Virus record (IMG/VR): IMGVR_UViG_3300036770_002165
Location: 1-64,000 of that record
DNA from: a virus
Direction: 5' to 3' (one strand)
DNA: 64,000 nt
The position numbers and the translations under genes are program-made. The notes below the pieces were generated by a model that saw only the letters and a list, made by a program, of their open reading frames with translations, made no database searches and had not been told where the DNA came from. Positions 18,166 through 25,875 of the stretch are shown piece after piece (the stretch's first letter is position 1; each line of letters opens with the position of its first letter).

Positions 18166-19485
18166 TTAACCGTTTATAACTACTCGATATGAGTTTAGTG
18201 CTGGTGCTGTGGAGAATGTGATGGTCACCGTGTCTGTGGTTGCGCGAACAACATCAGCAAACACCGTATCATTTGTTGAAATGTCGTAAACCTGAACAAC
18301 GACATCACGTGTGCCGTAATTATGGGTGATCGTATAGGTGGTGTTTACAGCGTCACCTATGGTTTTGGCCGAGACGCGCGACAGTACAGGTGTGCTTACG
18401 TTATACCCAGACGTTGTAAATCCTAGGTTTGTACGCGCATCAGCAGCGGTTGACGCGCCGGTACCACCGTGCAGTACGGCTACGTCTGTAGCTTCCCAGG
18501 TTCCTGTTGAGATAGTTCCCAGGGTGTTGATACTGGTTTGCCCAACATAAGTTGAGGCAATGTCGATTGAGTTGGGGTTGATCGTAATTCGATCGGTGGT
18601 TCCCACAACATCAATTGTGTTGCCAGTTTTCGTAAGACCGCCACCGGCGATGCTTTGTCCTGCTGCGGAGAACTGGACGAAGGTAAGACCAGTCGACCCT
18701 ACGTTGATTGGATTATTTGTTGTAAGTACCCACCCCGAATCAGACCAGCTGACGCCGTCTTCAACAAAGACGAACAGGCCTGCTGTAACTTCTGCGTTAG
18801 AGTCGGCATCGATTGAGCGGGTTAGGACGAAGGTTGATGACGCGCTGCCGGGATTCGTAACGTCGTATATTCCGTTAAACGGTGCGTTTGGCCCAGTCTC
18901 GTTTTTTACTAGAATTCTGTTGCCAGCAGCGGGTGTAATATCGTCTATTGATAAGGCACCAGACGAAACTGCCGTTAGCACTCCAGATGCGTGTGTGTAG
19001 GACGGCAACGCCTCATTAGTTGTTAGGCGAACGGATTGCTTTACGTCGAGGCCAGATCTAGCTGCATCTACGTAGTACTTGTTTGCAGCATCAAGATCGT
19101 TTTCTGGCGTAGTTACCTGGAGGCGTCCATTTACGTCGCGAAGTGCCAGCGTGGAGGCAGTATTTGATGATGTGGCGTTGTCTAGTTTGGTCTTGTCAGA
19201 CCCGGTCATTAGGCCGGACGCGCCGCCATTAACAACATCAGCGATGCTTAGGGTTACAGTACCATTAGCTTCTGTACTAACCAGAGCTGTAGTGGATGAC
19301 GAAACCTGCTTAAGTGTTTTGCGCCATACTGTTCCGTCGTACCACTTAAGCACCTTTTCGGTGCTGTTGTAGATAAGCCGACCTTCGAAGTTACCAGTAG
19401 TGGGGTCGCTTTCTACGACCTCAAACCGACCATTGATGATCTGGTTCTGGAGAAGTTCTAGGTTTGTAACGAACTTAGTTGCCAT
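18166..19485 (-). CDS. Tail fibre protein (439 aa)
   Basis: 439 aa. Contains modules typical of long fibre proteins in large aquatic phages: LIYNSTEKVLKWYDGTVWR, DANK-type YYVDAARSG, GAPFNGIYDVTN-like NAPFNGIYDV, FVFVEDG and GGGLTKTGNTIDV, then HGGTGASTAADARTNLG, which commonly leads into distal tips. The last 70 residues (TYTITHNYGTRDVVVQVYD) match the 104-aa protein encoded next door in style. Virion fibre or short tail spike. Confidence 0.78.
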   Translation of the reverse strand: MATKFVTNLELLQNQIINGRFEVVESDPTTGNFEGRLIYNSTEKVLKWYDGTVWRKTLKQVSSSTTALVSTEANGTVTLSIADVVNGGASGLMTGSDKTKLDNATSSNTASTLALRDVNGRLQVTTPENDLDAANKYYVDAARSGLDVKQSVRLTTNEALPSYTHASGVLTAVSSGALSIDDITPAAGNRILVKNETGPNAPFNGIYDVTNPGSASSTFVLTRSIDADSNAEVTAGLFVFVEDGVSWSDSGWVLTTNNPINVGSTGLTFVQFSAAGQSIAGGGLTKTGNTIDVVGTTDRITINPNSIDIASTYVGQTSINTLGTISTGTWEATDVAVLHGGTGASTAADARTNLGFTTSGYNVSTPVLSRVSAKTIGDAVNTTYTITHNYGTRDVVVQVYDISTNDTVFADVVRATTDTVTITFSTAPALNSYRVVING

Positions 19486-19497
19486 CAGGCTACCTCA

Positions 19498-19812
19498 CTA
19501 TGAAAGATAAACTTTGCCGGTAAAGGGCGCTGTAAATCGGATGGTTACCTGTTGTTCTCCTGTGTACTGGACTTCTCCGTGTACGACCTCGCCTGAGTTG
19601 TTTAGAACCGTAACAGCCGGATTAAACCCAAGAGTATGATTTACAACCCACACATCGGATACGGATGATTGGGTATGCTCATAACTTTCTACTGCCCCAG
19701 ATGTTAGCGCTGTAATTCTATCATCAACAACAACTGTATTATTGATGGTTTTAGTAACCGTCACTGACCCTCGGGGGCGTCGAGACGTTACGTCTACTGA
19801 TGTGCCGGTCAT
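19498..19812 (-). CDS. Small fibre-tip-like protein (104 aa)
   Basis: 104 aa. The C-terminal half VWVVNHTLGFNPAVTVLN and TIRFTAPFTGKVYLS has the same layout as the C-terminus of the 439-aa fibre (ITHNYGTRDVVVQVYD, ITFSTAPALNSYRVVI), so the two end in the same kind of tip domain. It overlaps the 256-aa gene by 4 bases. Confidence 0.65.
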   Translation of the reverse strand: MTGTSVDVTSRRPRGSVTVTKTINNTVVVDDRITALTSGAVESYEHTQSSVSDVWVVNHTLGFNPAVTVLNNSGEVVHGEVQYTGEQQVTIRFTAPFTGKVYLS

Positions 19813-20579
19813 GACGGCATCACCGAGATAGTTTCTTCAACGTTGACGGCTCCCTTAGCTAGTACTGACCAGTCTCCGCTGGAATCTTGTACGAATATAT
19901 CGTACCGATGGCTACCCGTTGGTACGGGGTTGAGGTTCGAGATATGTAGGGTGATCGAGCCGTCGTCGTTAAGGGTAAAGTACGCGCGCTTCTCGGGGTC
20001 CATTGCGGCAATGACTGACTCTGTTGGGGCTGGCTCGTACCAGCGAGCGTCCACAACCACAGTTCCGCTGGAGTCTTTTGCCTGCATATAGGCGTTCTGA
20101 ATCGCGATAATATTGCTATTCTCATCGCGCCAAGTGAAGGTACGGTAGAAGTCCTCATAACGATTGAACCGCAGTTCCATGTAATCGGCCTCCTCTAGCG
20201 GCGTAATATTATTAAGTCCTGTTACTTTTATAATACCTTTTGCAACAATACGGGTTACAGTATCTCCATATCCTTCATTGCTGTATGAAGCTGTAAGACT
20301 TCCGTATGTAAGCCTCTGATACTTATAGTGCTTGGCAACAACATCAAACTGAAGGTCTCCGGCAGGAAGATCGGCAGTGTCCTCTTCTGACAGGCGCAGA
20401 AGTATTCCGCCCTCGGAAGTAATAAAGCAGTCAATTTCTTTAATACTAATGTCACTCGTCTTGATGTTGGCCCAGGCATCGATGGGCTTGATAATGCGAC
20501 GAGTTGCTCGGTCTTTAACGACAACTAGACGTTCCCAATACTCACCTTGAGTGGCTCTGTATGTAAGCTGGTTAGTCAT
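19809..20579 (-). CDS. Tail-region beta-rich protein (256 aa)
   Basis: 256 aa. ATG 20579 (MTNQLTYRATQGEYWERL) is chosen because GGAG lies 4 nt upstream; the longer frame from 20633 would run through the terminator hairpin at 20606-20637. It contains two similar halves, each with DAWANIKTSDISI or NAYMQAKDSSGTVV, followed by D-x-S-I-T-L-H-I, resembling baseplate upper proteins of BppU type. It opens the tail operon after a terminator, so a late promoter is expected close by. Confidence 0.65.
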   Translation of the reverse strand: MTNQLTYRATQGEYWERLVVVKDRATRRIIKPIDAWANIKTSDISIKEIDCFITSEGGILLRLSEEDTADLPAGDLQFDVVAKHYKYQRLTYGSLTASYSNEGYGDTVTRIVAKGIIKVTGLNNITPLEEADYMELRFNRYEDFYRTFTWRDENSNIIAIQNAYMQAKDSSGTVVVDARWYEPAPTESVIAAMDPEKRAYFTLNDDGSITLHISNLNPVPTGSHRYDIFVQDSSGDWSVLAKGAVNVEETISVMPS

Positions 20580-20605
20580 ATGCTCCATTCTACCGCAAAT
20601 AAAAT

Positions 20606-20637
20606 ATGGGTGGACCACCCGCAGGCAGTCCACCCAT
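20606..20637 (-). terminator. Rho-independent terminator between lysis and tail genes
   Basis: Perfect 10-bp stem (ATGGGTGGAC with GTCCACCCAT) and a 12-nt loop, followed on the minus strand by ATTTTATTTG. It lies 17 bases after the stop of the 84-aa membrane protein and ends the lysis cluster transcript. Confidence 0.8.
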
Positions 20638-20654
20638 TAGAGCACTCAGGTTAA

Positions 20655-20909
20655 TTATACACTCTTTTTGGTACTGCGTGCCTTTGGGGCTGGCTTTTCA
20701 AGTTTGGTTACCCGACCATCGATACGGTCGACCTTTTCGTCAAGGCGATCAACCTTGCCGTCCATACGGTCAACTTTGCCCTCCATACGGTTCAGCACCT
20801 GCATGTTCTGCCCGTGCTGCTCGGTGTTCCGCTTATCGAAGCGGTGGAGAGCCCACATGAGGGGCCCTCCGATGAGGGCTACGACGACTGGTACCCAGAT
20901 GGCTTCCAT
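20655..20909 (-). CDS. Membrane-anchored coiled-coil protein, lysis-cluster
   Basis: 84 aa. One N-terminal transmembrane helix (WVPVVVALIGGPLMWAL), then five heptads built on M-x-G-K-V-D-R-x-D-x-K-V-D-R, then a basic Lys/Pro tail. The layout resembles DUF2746-type holin-associated proteins in actinobacteriophages. It overlaps its upstream neighbour by one base and sits in a run of four small membrane proteins, so a lysis accessory role is likely. Confidence 0.7.
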   Translation of the reverse strand: MEAIWVPVVVALIGGPLMWALHRFDKRNTEQHGQNMQVLNRMEGKVDRMDGKVDRLDEKVDRIDGRVTKLEKPAPKARSTKKSV

Positions 20910-21238
20910 TACTCGGCGTCCTCATACTGCTCGTCGTCCCGGCGGGAAGCAGCACTACCGACAGCACGGCCAGCGGCAAGACCCGTTAGGGCACCACCAA
21001 TCGAGAACATCAGTGGCTCAAGAATCTTGAGGAATGCCGCGTCGTTGGGGGACTGCTCTGCTGGCTGGTACACGAAGATTAGGCTGTACAACAAAGCCAG
21101 AACACTCACACCCAGGACACCAGCCAGTGTGAGGATAAGGAGAGCCCTTACGCGGGCCTCAATATCCTCTGAGCTGAGTCGCTTACGGCGTGGGGGTCGA
21201 ACAATCACAGCTCGGCGTGGGTTGGTTTCTTGGGTCAT
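20909..21238 (-). CDS. Two-helix membrane protein, possible holin
   Basis: 109 aa. A basic N-terminus (RRAVIVRPPRRKRL) then two hydrophobic segments, LILTLAGVLGVSVLALLYSLIF and PLMFSIGGALTGLAAGRAVG. Small size, two membrane spans and lysis-cluster position fit a holin or pinholin. No diagnostic motif. Confidence 0.65.
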   Translation of the reverse strand: MTQETNPRRAVIVRPPRRKRLSSEDIEARVRALLILTLAGVLGVSVLALLYSLIFVYQPAEQSPNDAAFLKILEPLMFSIGGALTGLAAGRAVGSAASRRDDEQYEDAE

Positions 21239-21319
21239 CTTCAGGGTTCCTATATCTGTCGGAGCAAGATGCTAGTAGAACAGAGACTAATACAGATAGT
21301 ACCACTTTGGTACCGCGGG

Positions 21320-21553
21320 TCACTTATCACCCTTACCCAGCTTCAAAAGAGAAGCTGTGGCGTCACCGAGGGGGCCGCCAGCGGCAACGGCACCTTTGAG
21401 TACGGAAATACCAGCTGCAACAGCGGCAGCGGCAGCGGTCTTGGCCGACGACAGATCGGACACAACTACCAGGGCCAGGAAAGTCTGGACAGCGGTCATA
21501 ACCGCGCGCTCTGCAATGTCCTTGATCTGAGTGATGTCAAGTTTAAAGTTCAT
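21320..21553 (-). CDS. Holin-like protein (77 aa)
   Basis: 77 aa. The segment IAERAVMTAVQTFLALVVVSD with the following Ala-rich helix, and the C-terminal GDATASLLKLGKGDK, matches the plan of r1t/LL-H-type holins seen in many siphoviruses of Actinobacteria. It overlaps the 60-aa membrane gene by 4 bases. It should permeabilise the cytoplasmic membrane so that the M15 endolysin reaches the wall. Confidence 0.72.
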   Translation of the reverse strand: MNFKLDITQIKDIAERAVMTAVQTFLALVVVSDLSSAKTAAAAAVAAGISVLKGAVAAGGPLGDATASLLKLGKGDK

Positions 21554-21732
21554 GATTCCTCCTCAGGACCATCTTTACCCAGTACAACACCGGCCAAATG
21601 GGCCGCCAAAGATGCAATGGATATCCAAACACCAATTGTACGCGTTGTACCACTTAACGTTATTAACACCAGCGCTGTACCACCTAGGGTCCAGGCCAAG
21701 GCGGATGTTTCGCCTAGAAGTTTCTTGATCAT
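21550..21732 (-). CDS. Small two-span membrane protein (60 aa)
   Basis: 60 aa. Two hydrophobic helices (ALAWTLGGTALVLITLSG and IGVWISIASLAAHLAGVVLG) and an acidic C-terminus. ATGA overlaps on both sides couple it to the secreted Thr-rich protein and the holin-like gene. Possibly a second holin or antiholin. Confidence 0.6.
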   Translation of the reverse strand: MIKKLLGETSALAWTLGGTALVLITLSGTTRTIGVWISIASLAAHLAGVVLGKDGPEEES

Positions 21733-23111
21733 GGCTTACCTCTCCTCGAAGATCCTGCTGCGACTGGGGCGGGGGCGGCGATCATGGTTGCAGCAGATAC
21801 CGCGACCACCACTCGACGTTGCCCGACTGATACGACGGAGCCAGAGGGGACATAGTTGTCGAACTGGCCGCTATACACGTTTACTTCCTGCTCAAACGTC
21901 TGCTTTACCTCATCTGGGGCTTCGTTGAGCGCTTCAACAATTTGCGCGGTCTGCTCGTCAGTTAGTTCTTCAAAATCTATTGATTCAATAATAGCTTCTG
22001 CATCATCTATAGACATTTCTTCAAAAGAAGTATTAGCTACTACGGCTAGTAATGTCGATGTATCAGCAGTTTCAATATTTACAGTTTCAAGAGTCGGAAT
22101 TTCTGGTTCTGGCTCTTTTTCTACAGGTTCCTCAACTACTGGCTCCTCAGTCCCAACACTTGGCGCATCCGCAGTTGTTGCAGGAGCATCCCCAACCGTC
22201 GCAGTAACAGATGGGGTCACAGCAGGTTCCGTCGATGTCGGCTGAGTAGTCGGGGGCTGAGTCACCGGCGTCGTCGTCAGTGAGGGCGTCGAGGAGGGCG
22301 TCGATACTGTCGTAGACGGCGCTTCCGTCGTTGCAGGCACAGTCGTTGTTGGGGCAGTGGTAGTAGGCGTCGTCGTCGGGGGTGTGGATTCCGTGGTTGG
22401 CGGCCATGTGGGTTCCTCCTGTGCGGGTGGCTGTGGGGGCGGTGGCGGTGGTACGTAGATCGGGGCAGCTGTGGTGGTAGTGGTGCTGGTCGAAGTAGTA
22501 GTTGTTGGCTCTGGTTCTGTAGTTGTCGTTGTCTGTGGGGATTCAGTTGTTGTAGTTGGCGCTGGTTCCGTTGTAGTCGTAGTTGGTTCGGGCTCGGTAG
22601 TGGTCGTGGTGGGTTCCGGTTCGGTAGTTGTCGTCGTCGGCTCTGGTTCCGTGGTCGTGGTGGTCGGCTCTGGCTCTGTTGTGGTGGTAGTGGCTACTTC
22701 TGTGGTTGTGGTAGTTGGTTCCGGTTCCGTAATCAGTGAACCATTACCTTCTACAACATATGAATCTCCGTACCAACGATTGGGGTCACCACAGCAAACC
22801 CCAGTTCGCAACCTATATGTTACGCCTGGCTGAGCTTCATATTCTAAATAACTGTCTAAGCCGAACCAGTCGTCATTTGCAACTAGCAGGTTGTCTTGAT
22901 CATCGTAAAACCAGAGCATGGAGTCGATGCCGTACTCCTGCGCGTAGGTACGGAAAGTGATGAGCGTAGGCTCATCGAACGAGAAATAGAAGTCTTGGGG
23001 ACCGGTTACGGTCATTGTTTCCGCTGAAGCTCTCGAAACCGGCATGATCGCCAGGACAATGAGGCTTAGTTGAAGAACACGAGTTATCCTACCGAGTAGG
23101 TTTTTAATCAA
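21729..23111 (-). CDS. Secreted Thr/Pro/Glu-repeat protein with PPC-like domain
   Basis: 460 aa from TTG 23111, chosen because GGGAG lies 4 nt upstream and it opens on a clean signal peptide (MIKNLLGRITRVLQLSLIVL, cleavage after SRASA); the open frame upstream encodes no leader. Residues about 35-125 form a beta domain like bacterial pre-peptidase C-terminal domains (FYFSFDEPTLITFRTYA). Then about 200 residues of T5-E-P-E-P repeats, then a 100-aa C-terminal domain with LTDEQTAQIVEALNEAP and YVPSGSVVSVGQRR. Exported, adjacent to holins: possibly a cell-surface or lysis-associated protein. Confidence 0.7.
   Translation of the reverse strand: MIKNLLGRITRVLQLSLIVLAIMPVSRASAETMTVTGPQDFYFSFDEPTLITFRTYAQEYGIDSMLWFYDDQDNLLVANDDWFGLDSYLEYEAQPGVTYRLRTGVCCGDPNRWYGDSYVVEGNGSLITEPEPTTTTTEVATTTTTEPEPTTTTTEPEPTTTTTEPEPTTTTTEPEPTTTTTEPAPTTTTESPQTTTTTEPEPTTTTSTSTTTTTAAPIYVPPPPPPQPPAQEEPTWPPTTESTPPTTTPTTTAPTTTVPATTEAPSTTVSTPSSTPSLTTTPVTQPPTTQPTSTEPAVTPSVTATVGDAPATTADAPSVGTEEPVVEEPVEKEPEPEIPTLETVNIETADTSTLLAVVANTSFEEMSIDDAEAIIESIDFEELTDEQTAQIVEALNEAPDEVKQTFEQEVNVYSGQFDNYVPSGSVVSVGQRRVVVAVSAATMIAAPAPVAAGSSRRGKP
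22540..22735 (-). repeat. Tandem Thr-Thr-Glu-Pro-Glu-Pro coding repeat
   Basis: About seven tandem 27-bp units encode TTTTTEPEP, with third-position variation between units. This is a flexible, probably O-linkable stalk inside the secreted 460-aa protein, not an independent genetic element. Confidence 0.85.
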
Positions 23112-23239
23112 TACACTCCCTCGCAGCAAGCGTCTCGACGACCACAAACGGTGCAACGGTAATGAGCGTGCTCCGGTTTCATCTCGCCGCCGCAGTAGAC
23201 GCACTGCGTGGAGGTATCACATTGGTTCTCTTTGCTCAT
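23108..23239 (-). CDS. Small zinc-ribbon protein (43 aa)
   Basis: 43 aa, ending in TGA that overlaps the TTG start of the secreted protein. Four Cys in two knuckles: CVYCGGEMK and CTVCGRRDACC. That is a classic zinc-ribbon of a very short phage protein. The ribosome site is weak (AAGTAAT), so translation may couple to the gene before. Role unknown. Confidence 0.62.
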   Translation of the reverse strand: MSKENQCDTSTQCVYCGGEMKPEHAHYRCTVCGRRDACCEGVY

Positions 23240-23240
23240 A

Positions 23241-23399
23241 TTACTTAGATACAACTAGTGTAACTTCGTAATCCTGTAGGCCGACTTTCTTTACAGCGGT
23301 TACTGACGCACGACCCCAACCCTCAGCGTTAGCACGACGCAGCGCAATACTGCGCGCATCGTGCATCATTGGTGTATGGATGGTGTACGTGATGACCAC
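23241..23399 (-). CDS. Small alpha/beta protein (52 aa)
   Basis: 52 aa from GTG 23399. Reads as strand (VVITYTIHT), helix (HDARSIALRRANAEGWG), two strands ending VTLVVSK; a tidy beta-alpha-beta-beta fold that needs the GTG start to include its first strand. Stop is one base before the zinc-ribbon start region. No family recognised. Confidence 0.5.
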   Translation of the reverse strand: MVITYTIHTPMMHDARSIALRRANAEGWGRASVTAVKKVGLQDYEVTLVVSK

Positions 23400-23415
23400 G
23401 TAACGATTATACCAG

Positions 23416-23489
23416 TGCCGGGTACGGGAGTTGAACCCGTCTACGAGTGTTTATAAGACACCTTGCGTCAACCGGACGCATCACCCGGC
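23416..23489 (-). tRNA. tRNA-Ile (anticodon UAU)
   Basis: 74 nt. Acceptor GCCGGGT pairs perfectly with ACCCGGC; D-arm TGCG/CGCA with GG in the loop; anticodon stem GGTGT/ACACT with 7-nt loop CTTATAA (U33 present, anticodon UAU at 23453-23455); T-arm ACGGG/CCCGT with loop TTCAACT. No CCA is encoded. Position 8 is G instead of U, the only irregular feature. It would read AUA, rare in high-G/C hosts. Confidence 0.82.
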
Positions 23490-23494
23490 GTGCC

Positions 23495-24073
23495 TTACTT
23501 AGCTATAGAATGTATAGCGAACTGCCAGTGCCACTTAGCGACAACTGGCCAATTAATGTTAGTTGTTGGGTCAGTCCATGAAGTCATGCGTGTGTCATTA
23601 GGGATAGTGTCAAAGTAATCAACTAGCTTCTTGAAGCCTAGCGACTCCATCATTTCCCACACACGTTGGTGGTGACAATTCCAGTGATGGGTTGCCCCAT
23701 CCCAGAATTCGTCCTCACGATCAGGCTGGTAGTTGTGCTCTTGGTGTTCGATGGTAGACAGAACCATATGCCACGGCTCCTTGCCATCTTTCCACCGCTG
23801 GATCGTCTTTAGAACGTCTGGCCCTACTACCAGTATCGGCGCACCAGCCTTAGCAATGCGACGCATGTCCCGCATAAAACCAGGAACAGACCGCCAGTCA
23901 ATGTGTTCGATGACATGCCCGAGATAAATGGCGTCAAAATAATCGTCAGGAAAAGGATACGGTTGATCCGGGTTAACGACAACGTCGGGTTTTGTCGTCT
24001 CGCTTTGCCAAACATCGCAGTTCACCCATCCCTCAGCGTAATGGGTACCACACCCAGCATTCAGTAGTTTCAC
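23495..24073 (-). CDS. SAM-dependent methyltransferase, class I
   Basis: 192 aa. Motif I is LLNAGCGTHYAEGW at the very N-terminus, followed by the acidic NCDVW and DDYFDAIYLGHVIEHI, with post-motif I HVIEH as in small-molecule methyltransferases. It overlaps the PhyH oxygenase by 4 bases. The substrate is not apparent; the pairing suggests two-step modification of one molecule (host lipid, sugar or virion glycan). Confidence 0.85.
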   Translation of the reverse strand: MKLLNAGCGTHYAEGWVNCDVWQSETTKPDVVVNPDQPYPFPDDYFDAIYLGHVIEHIDWRSVPGFMRDMRRIAKAGAPILVVGPDVLKTIQRWKDGKEPWHMVLSTIEHQEHNYQPDREDEFWDGATHHWNCHHQRVWEMMESLGFKKLVDYFDTIPNDTRMTSWTDPTTNINWPVVAKWHWQFAIHSIAK

Positions 24074-24849
24074 TTGTAGTAGAGCTCCAGATCAGTTTCT
24101 AGAGGAAAGTACCACCCACCGCCTGGACGGCGCAAGGCTTTTGGCATATCATTCCGGTGATGGATCCCCGAGTAGTGAGCGATGAGAGCCTTTCGCTGCA
24201 TCCCAGGTACATTTGGCCGCGACCCACGGTGCATCAACCGCCCGTGCCAGACGAGGAGATCTCCACGACTGGCAAGGTGCGATACAACGTTGTTACCGCG
24301 CTTAGCAATCTCTTCCTCAAAGAGAGGCGTCAAGATACGCTCTGAGTGCTTCGGCCATCGATGATCACGTTCGTGTGGCTCTAGAGCGGCCAAGATCTTC
24401 TTGTTCGATACCTGCGGCCACCTATGCGATCCTGGTACAAATTGGAATGGGCCAGAGTCAGGGTGGATGTCATCTAGGGCAATCCACACAGCGGCGTAGT
24501 AATCCCCAACATGGGCTGGGTTCAGGTACGAATCCTGGTGCCAATCACGTTCTGTACTGCGCCAGCCGGTCAGATTGAGGTGTAGACCCGCTGGTTCGGT
24601 GATCAGGCTCTCTAGAAGGTTGGCGAGTGGGTCCCAAGTCAGGATTTCGAGCAATTCTGGGTGACGGGTGTACGGAATTGGGTCTGGCCAGCCCATTGGG
24701 CGGTCAGAATTCTCTTTTTCCCAACACTTTTCGTACTCAACCATCAATTCTTCGGCAAAAAACGACTTATGAATGACAAAACCGTCCTCATTCCAGTCAA
24801 AAACCGAAAAATCAGGGGCTGGATCGGTCAAATCCTCAAAAGTGGGCAT
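24070..24849 (-). CDS. PhyH-type Fe(II)/2-oxoglutarate dioxygenase
   Basis: 259 aa. Contains the facial triad: HQD in RDWHQDSYLNP, and the distal His in WHGRLMHRGSRPN, plus the ALDDIHPDSGPFQFVPGSHRW stretch that defines the phytanoyl-CoA dioxygenase superfamily. It should hydroxylate an unidentified substrate. It forms an overlapping pair with a methyltransferase. Such genes occur in aquatic phages and in host secondary metabolism. Confidence 0.88.
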   Translation of the reverse strand: MPTFEDLTDPAPDFSVFDWNEDGFVIHKSFFAEELMVEYEKCWEKENSDRPMGWPDPIPYTRHPELLEILTWDPLANLLESLITEPAGLHLNLTGWRSTERDWHQDSYLNPAHVGDYYAAVWIALDDIHPDSGPFQFVPGSHRWPQVSNKKILAALEPHERDHRWPKHSERILTPLFEEEIAKRGNNVVSHLASRGDLLVWHGRLMHRGSRPNVPGMQRKALIAHYSGIHHRNDMPKALRRPGGGWYFPLETDLELYYK

Positions 24850-24857
24850 GAAAATCC

Positions 24858-25073
24858 TCAGATTTTGCGAGATTCTGATGGTGAGTGGTGCGCCTCTACC
24901 TCTTCAGCGTGCTCAACGCTGTCATAAACACGCAAAATCCAGATGCAAGGATCGTTTTCCCAGAATTCGTCGTACTCTTTAGCCGACATTGGGACTCCAT
25001 CGTGGGTTTCACACACCATTGGGCCCACAAAACCGTTGTCAATCCCGTACTTTAACCACTCATTGAACTCCAT
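24858..25073 (-). CDS. Small acidic protein (71 aa)
   Basis: 71 aa from ATG 25073, which has AGGAGG 9 nt upstream; an earlier in-frame ATG at 25208 lies inside the neighbouring gene and was rejected. Starts MEFNEWLKYGIDNGFVG and contains VCETHDGVPMSAKEYDEFWE, a pattern seen in small phage proteins of unknown function. It is 8 bases upstream of the dioxygenase start. Confidence 0.7.
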   Translation of the reverse strand: MEFNEWLKYGIDNGFVGPMVCETHDGVPMSAKEYDEFWENDPCIWILRVYDSVEHAEEVEAHHSPSESRKI

Positions 25074-25086
25074 TTTGAGTCCCCTC

Positions 25087-25377
25087 CTATTGTCCCGTGC
25101 AGCAACTCCCACTGCCGTGGATGAAACTACCCGATTTTGTGACCGTGTTGCAACCAGGTCCACAACCTTGGATGCTTGATTCGGGAATAGTAACGTCTCC
25201 CTCCTCATTCATCACGGTATATGGGTTGACCGCGCTCTGTGGCATATAGAAACCGGGCTGGGCCTTGGTCTTCTTTTGACGCTTTGCCAGCTTCTTACGG
25301 TACATCTGGGCTTCGTAATCCTCTTTAGAGGAGTACTCGCCGTCATCCTCTCCGTAGCCACGAACAAAGTAGGCCAT
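25087..25377 (-). CDS. Small protein with Cys/Gly-rich C-terminus (96 aa)
   Basis: 96 aa. Basic middle (KKLAKRQKKTKAQPG) and a C-terminus containing GCGPGC and GSCC, which could bind a metal or form disulfides. Two bases separate it from the 108-aa gene upstream. Function unknown. Confidence 0.6.
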   Translation of the reverse strand: MAYFVRGYGEDDGEYSSKEDYEAQMYRKKLAKRQKKTKAQPGFYMPQSAVNPYTVMNEEGDVTIPESSIQGCGPGCNTVTKSGSFIHGSGSCCTGQ

Positions 25378-25379
25378 GA

Positions 25380-25706
25380 TCAGTAGTCGCCCATCCGCTT
25401 CCCAAGCTTTGAGACGCCGTAGCCAATGGCCGCACCGGCGATGGCCCCCTTGATGCCGCCGGGAACCTTGTCTGCGTCGGCCAAAACCCCAAAGCTGGGG
25501 TTGTCACCAGTACCTAAGCCAGTACCAAGGGCGTAACCGGCAGCTCCGGCGCTTAAGGCAAGCACGTTGCGGTCGAGAGTTTCCTTAACACCCTGACGGC
25601 TGATGATCGATGGCACTGTTGGCTTACGCGTTACAAGGTGCTGGACATACGGATCCATACTGCGCTTTCCAGCATGAACAGCTCGGCCTCGGTGATCTTG
25701 TGCCAT
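25380..25706 (-). CDS. Small protein with Gly-rich hydrophobic C-terminal half
   Basis: 108 aa. N-terminal half polar and basic (MAQDHRGRAVHAGKRSMDPY); C-terminal half has two Ala/Gly-rich hydrophobic stretches (ALSAGAAGYALGTGLG and IKGAIAGAAIGYGVSKLG) with glycine-zipper spacing. May insert in membranes. First gene after a 170-base gap, so probably the start of a leftward transcript. Confidence 0.6.
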   Translation of the reverse strand: MAQDHRGRAVHAGKRSMDPYVQHLVTRKPTVPSIISRQGVKETLDRNVLALSAGAAGYALGTGLGTGDNPSFGVLADADKVPGGIKGAIAGAAIGYGVSKLGKRMGDY

Positions 25707-25787
25707 ATTTGCTCCTTCGACTCTTCTATTGTAGCCAAAACCGCGACCCCAAATTTTTCACGCCACCTAGAAATACCTAACTACCAG

Positions 25788-25817
25788 GTGATACATGTTA
25801 TTTATTGGGGTTTTCAA
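25788..25817 (-). promoter_or_regulatory. Candidate leftward sigma-70-type promoter
   Basis: In the 169-base gap 25707-25875, minus strand, TTGAAA (25812-25817) and TATCAC (25788-25793) are separated by 18 bases, about 80 bases before the 25380-25706 start. The gap is A/T-rich compared with its surroundings and has no open frame. Only motif resemblance supports this. Confidence 0.3.
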
Positions 25818-25875
25818 GGATTGTATCATTCATGATAGCAATCCATAGTTACGGTTAGTGAACTATAACGTCAGC

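Noticed and set aside
22540-22735. DNA repeat array with a possible regulatory role
   Set aside because: The periodicity follows the TTTTTEPEP codons with drifting third positions, so it is a protein-level repeat.
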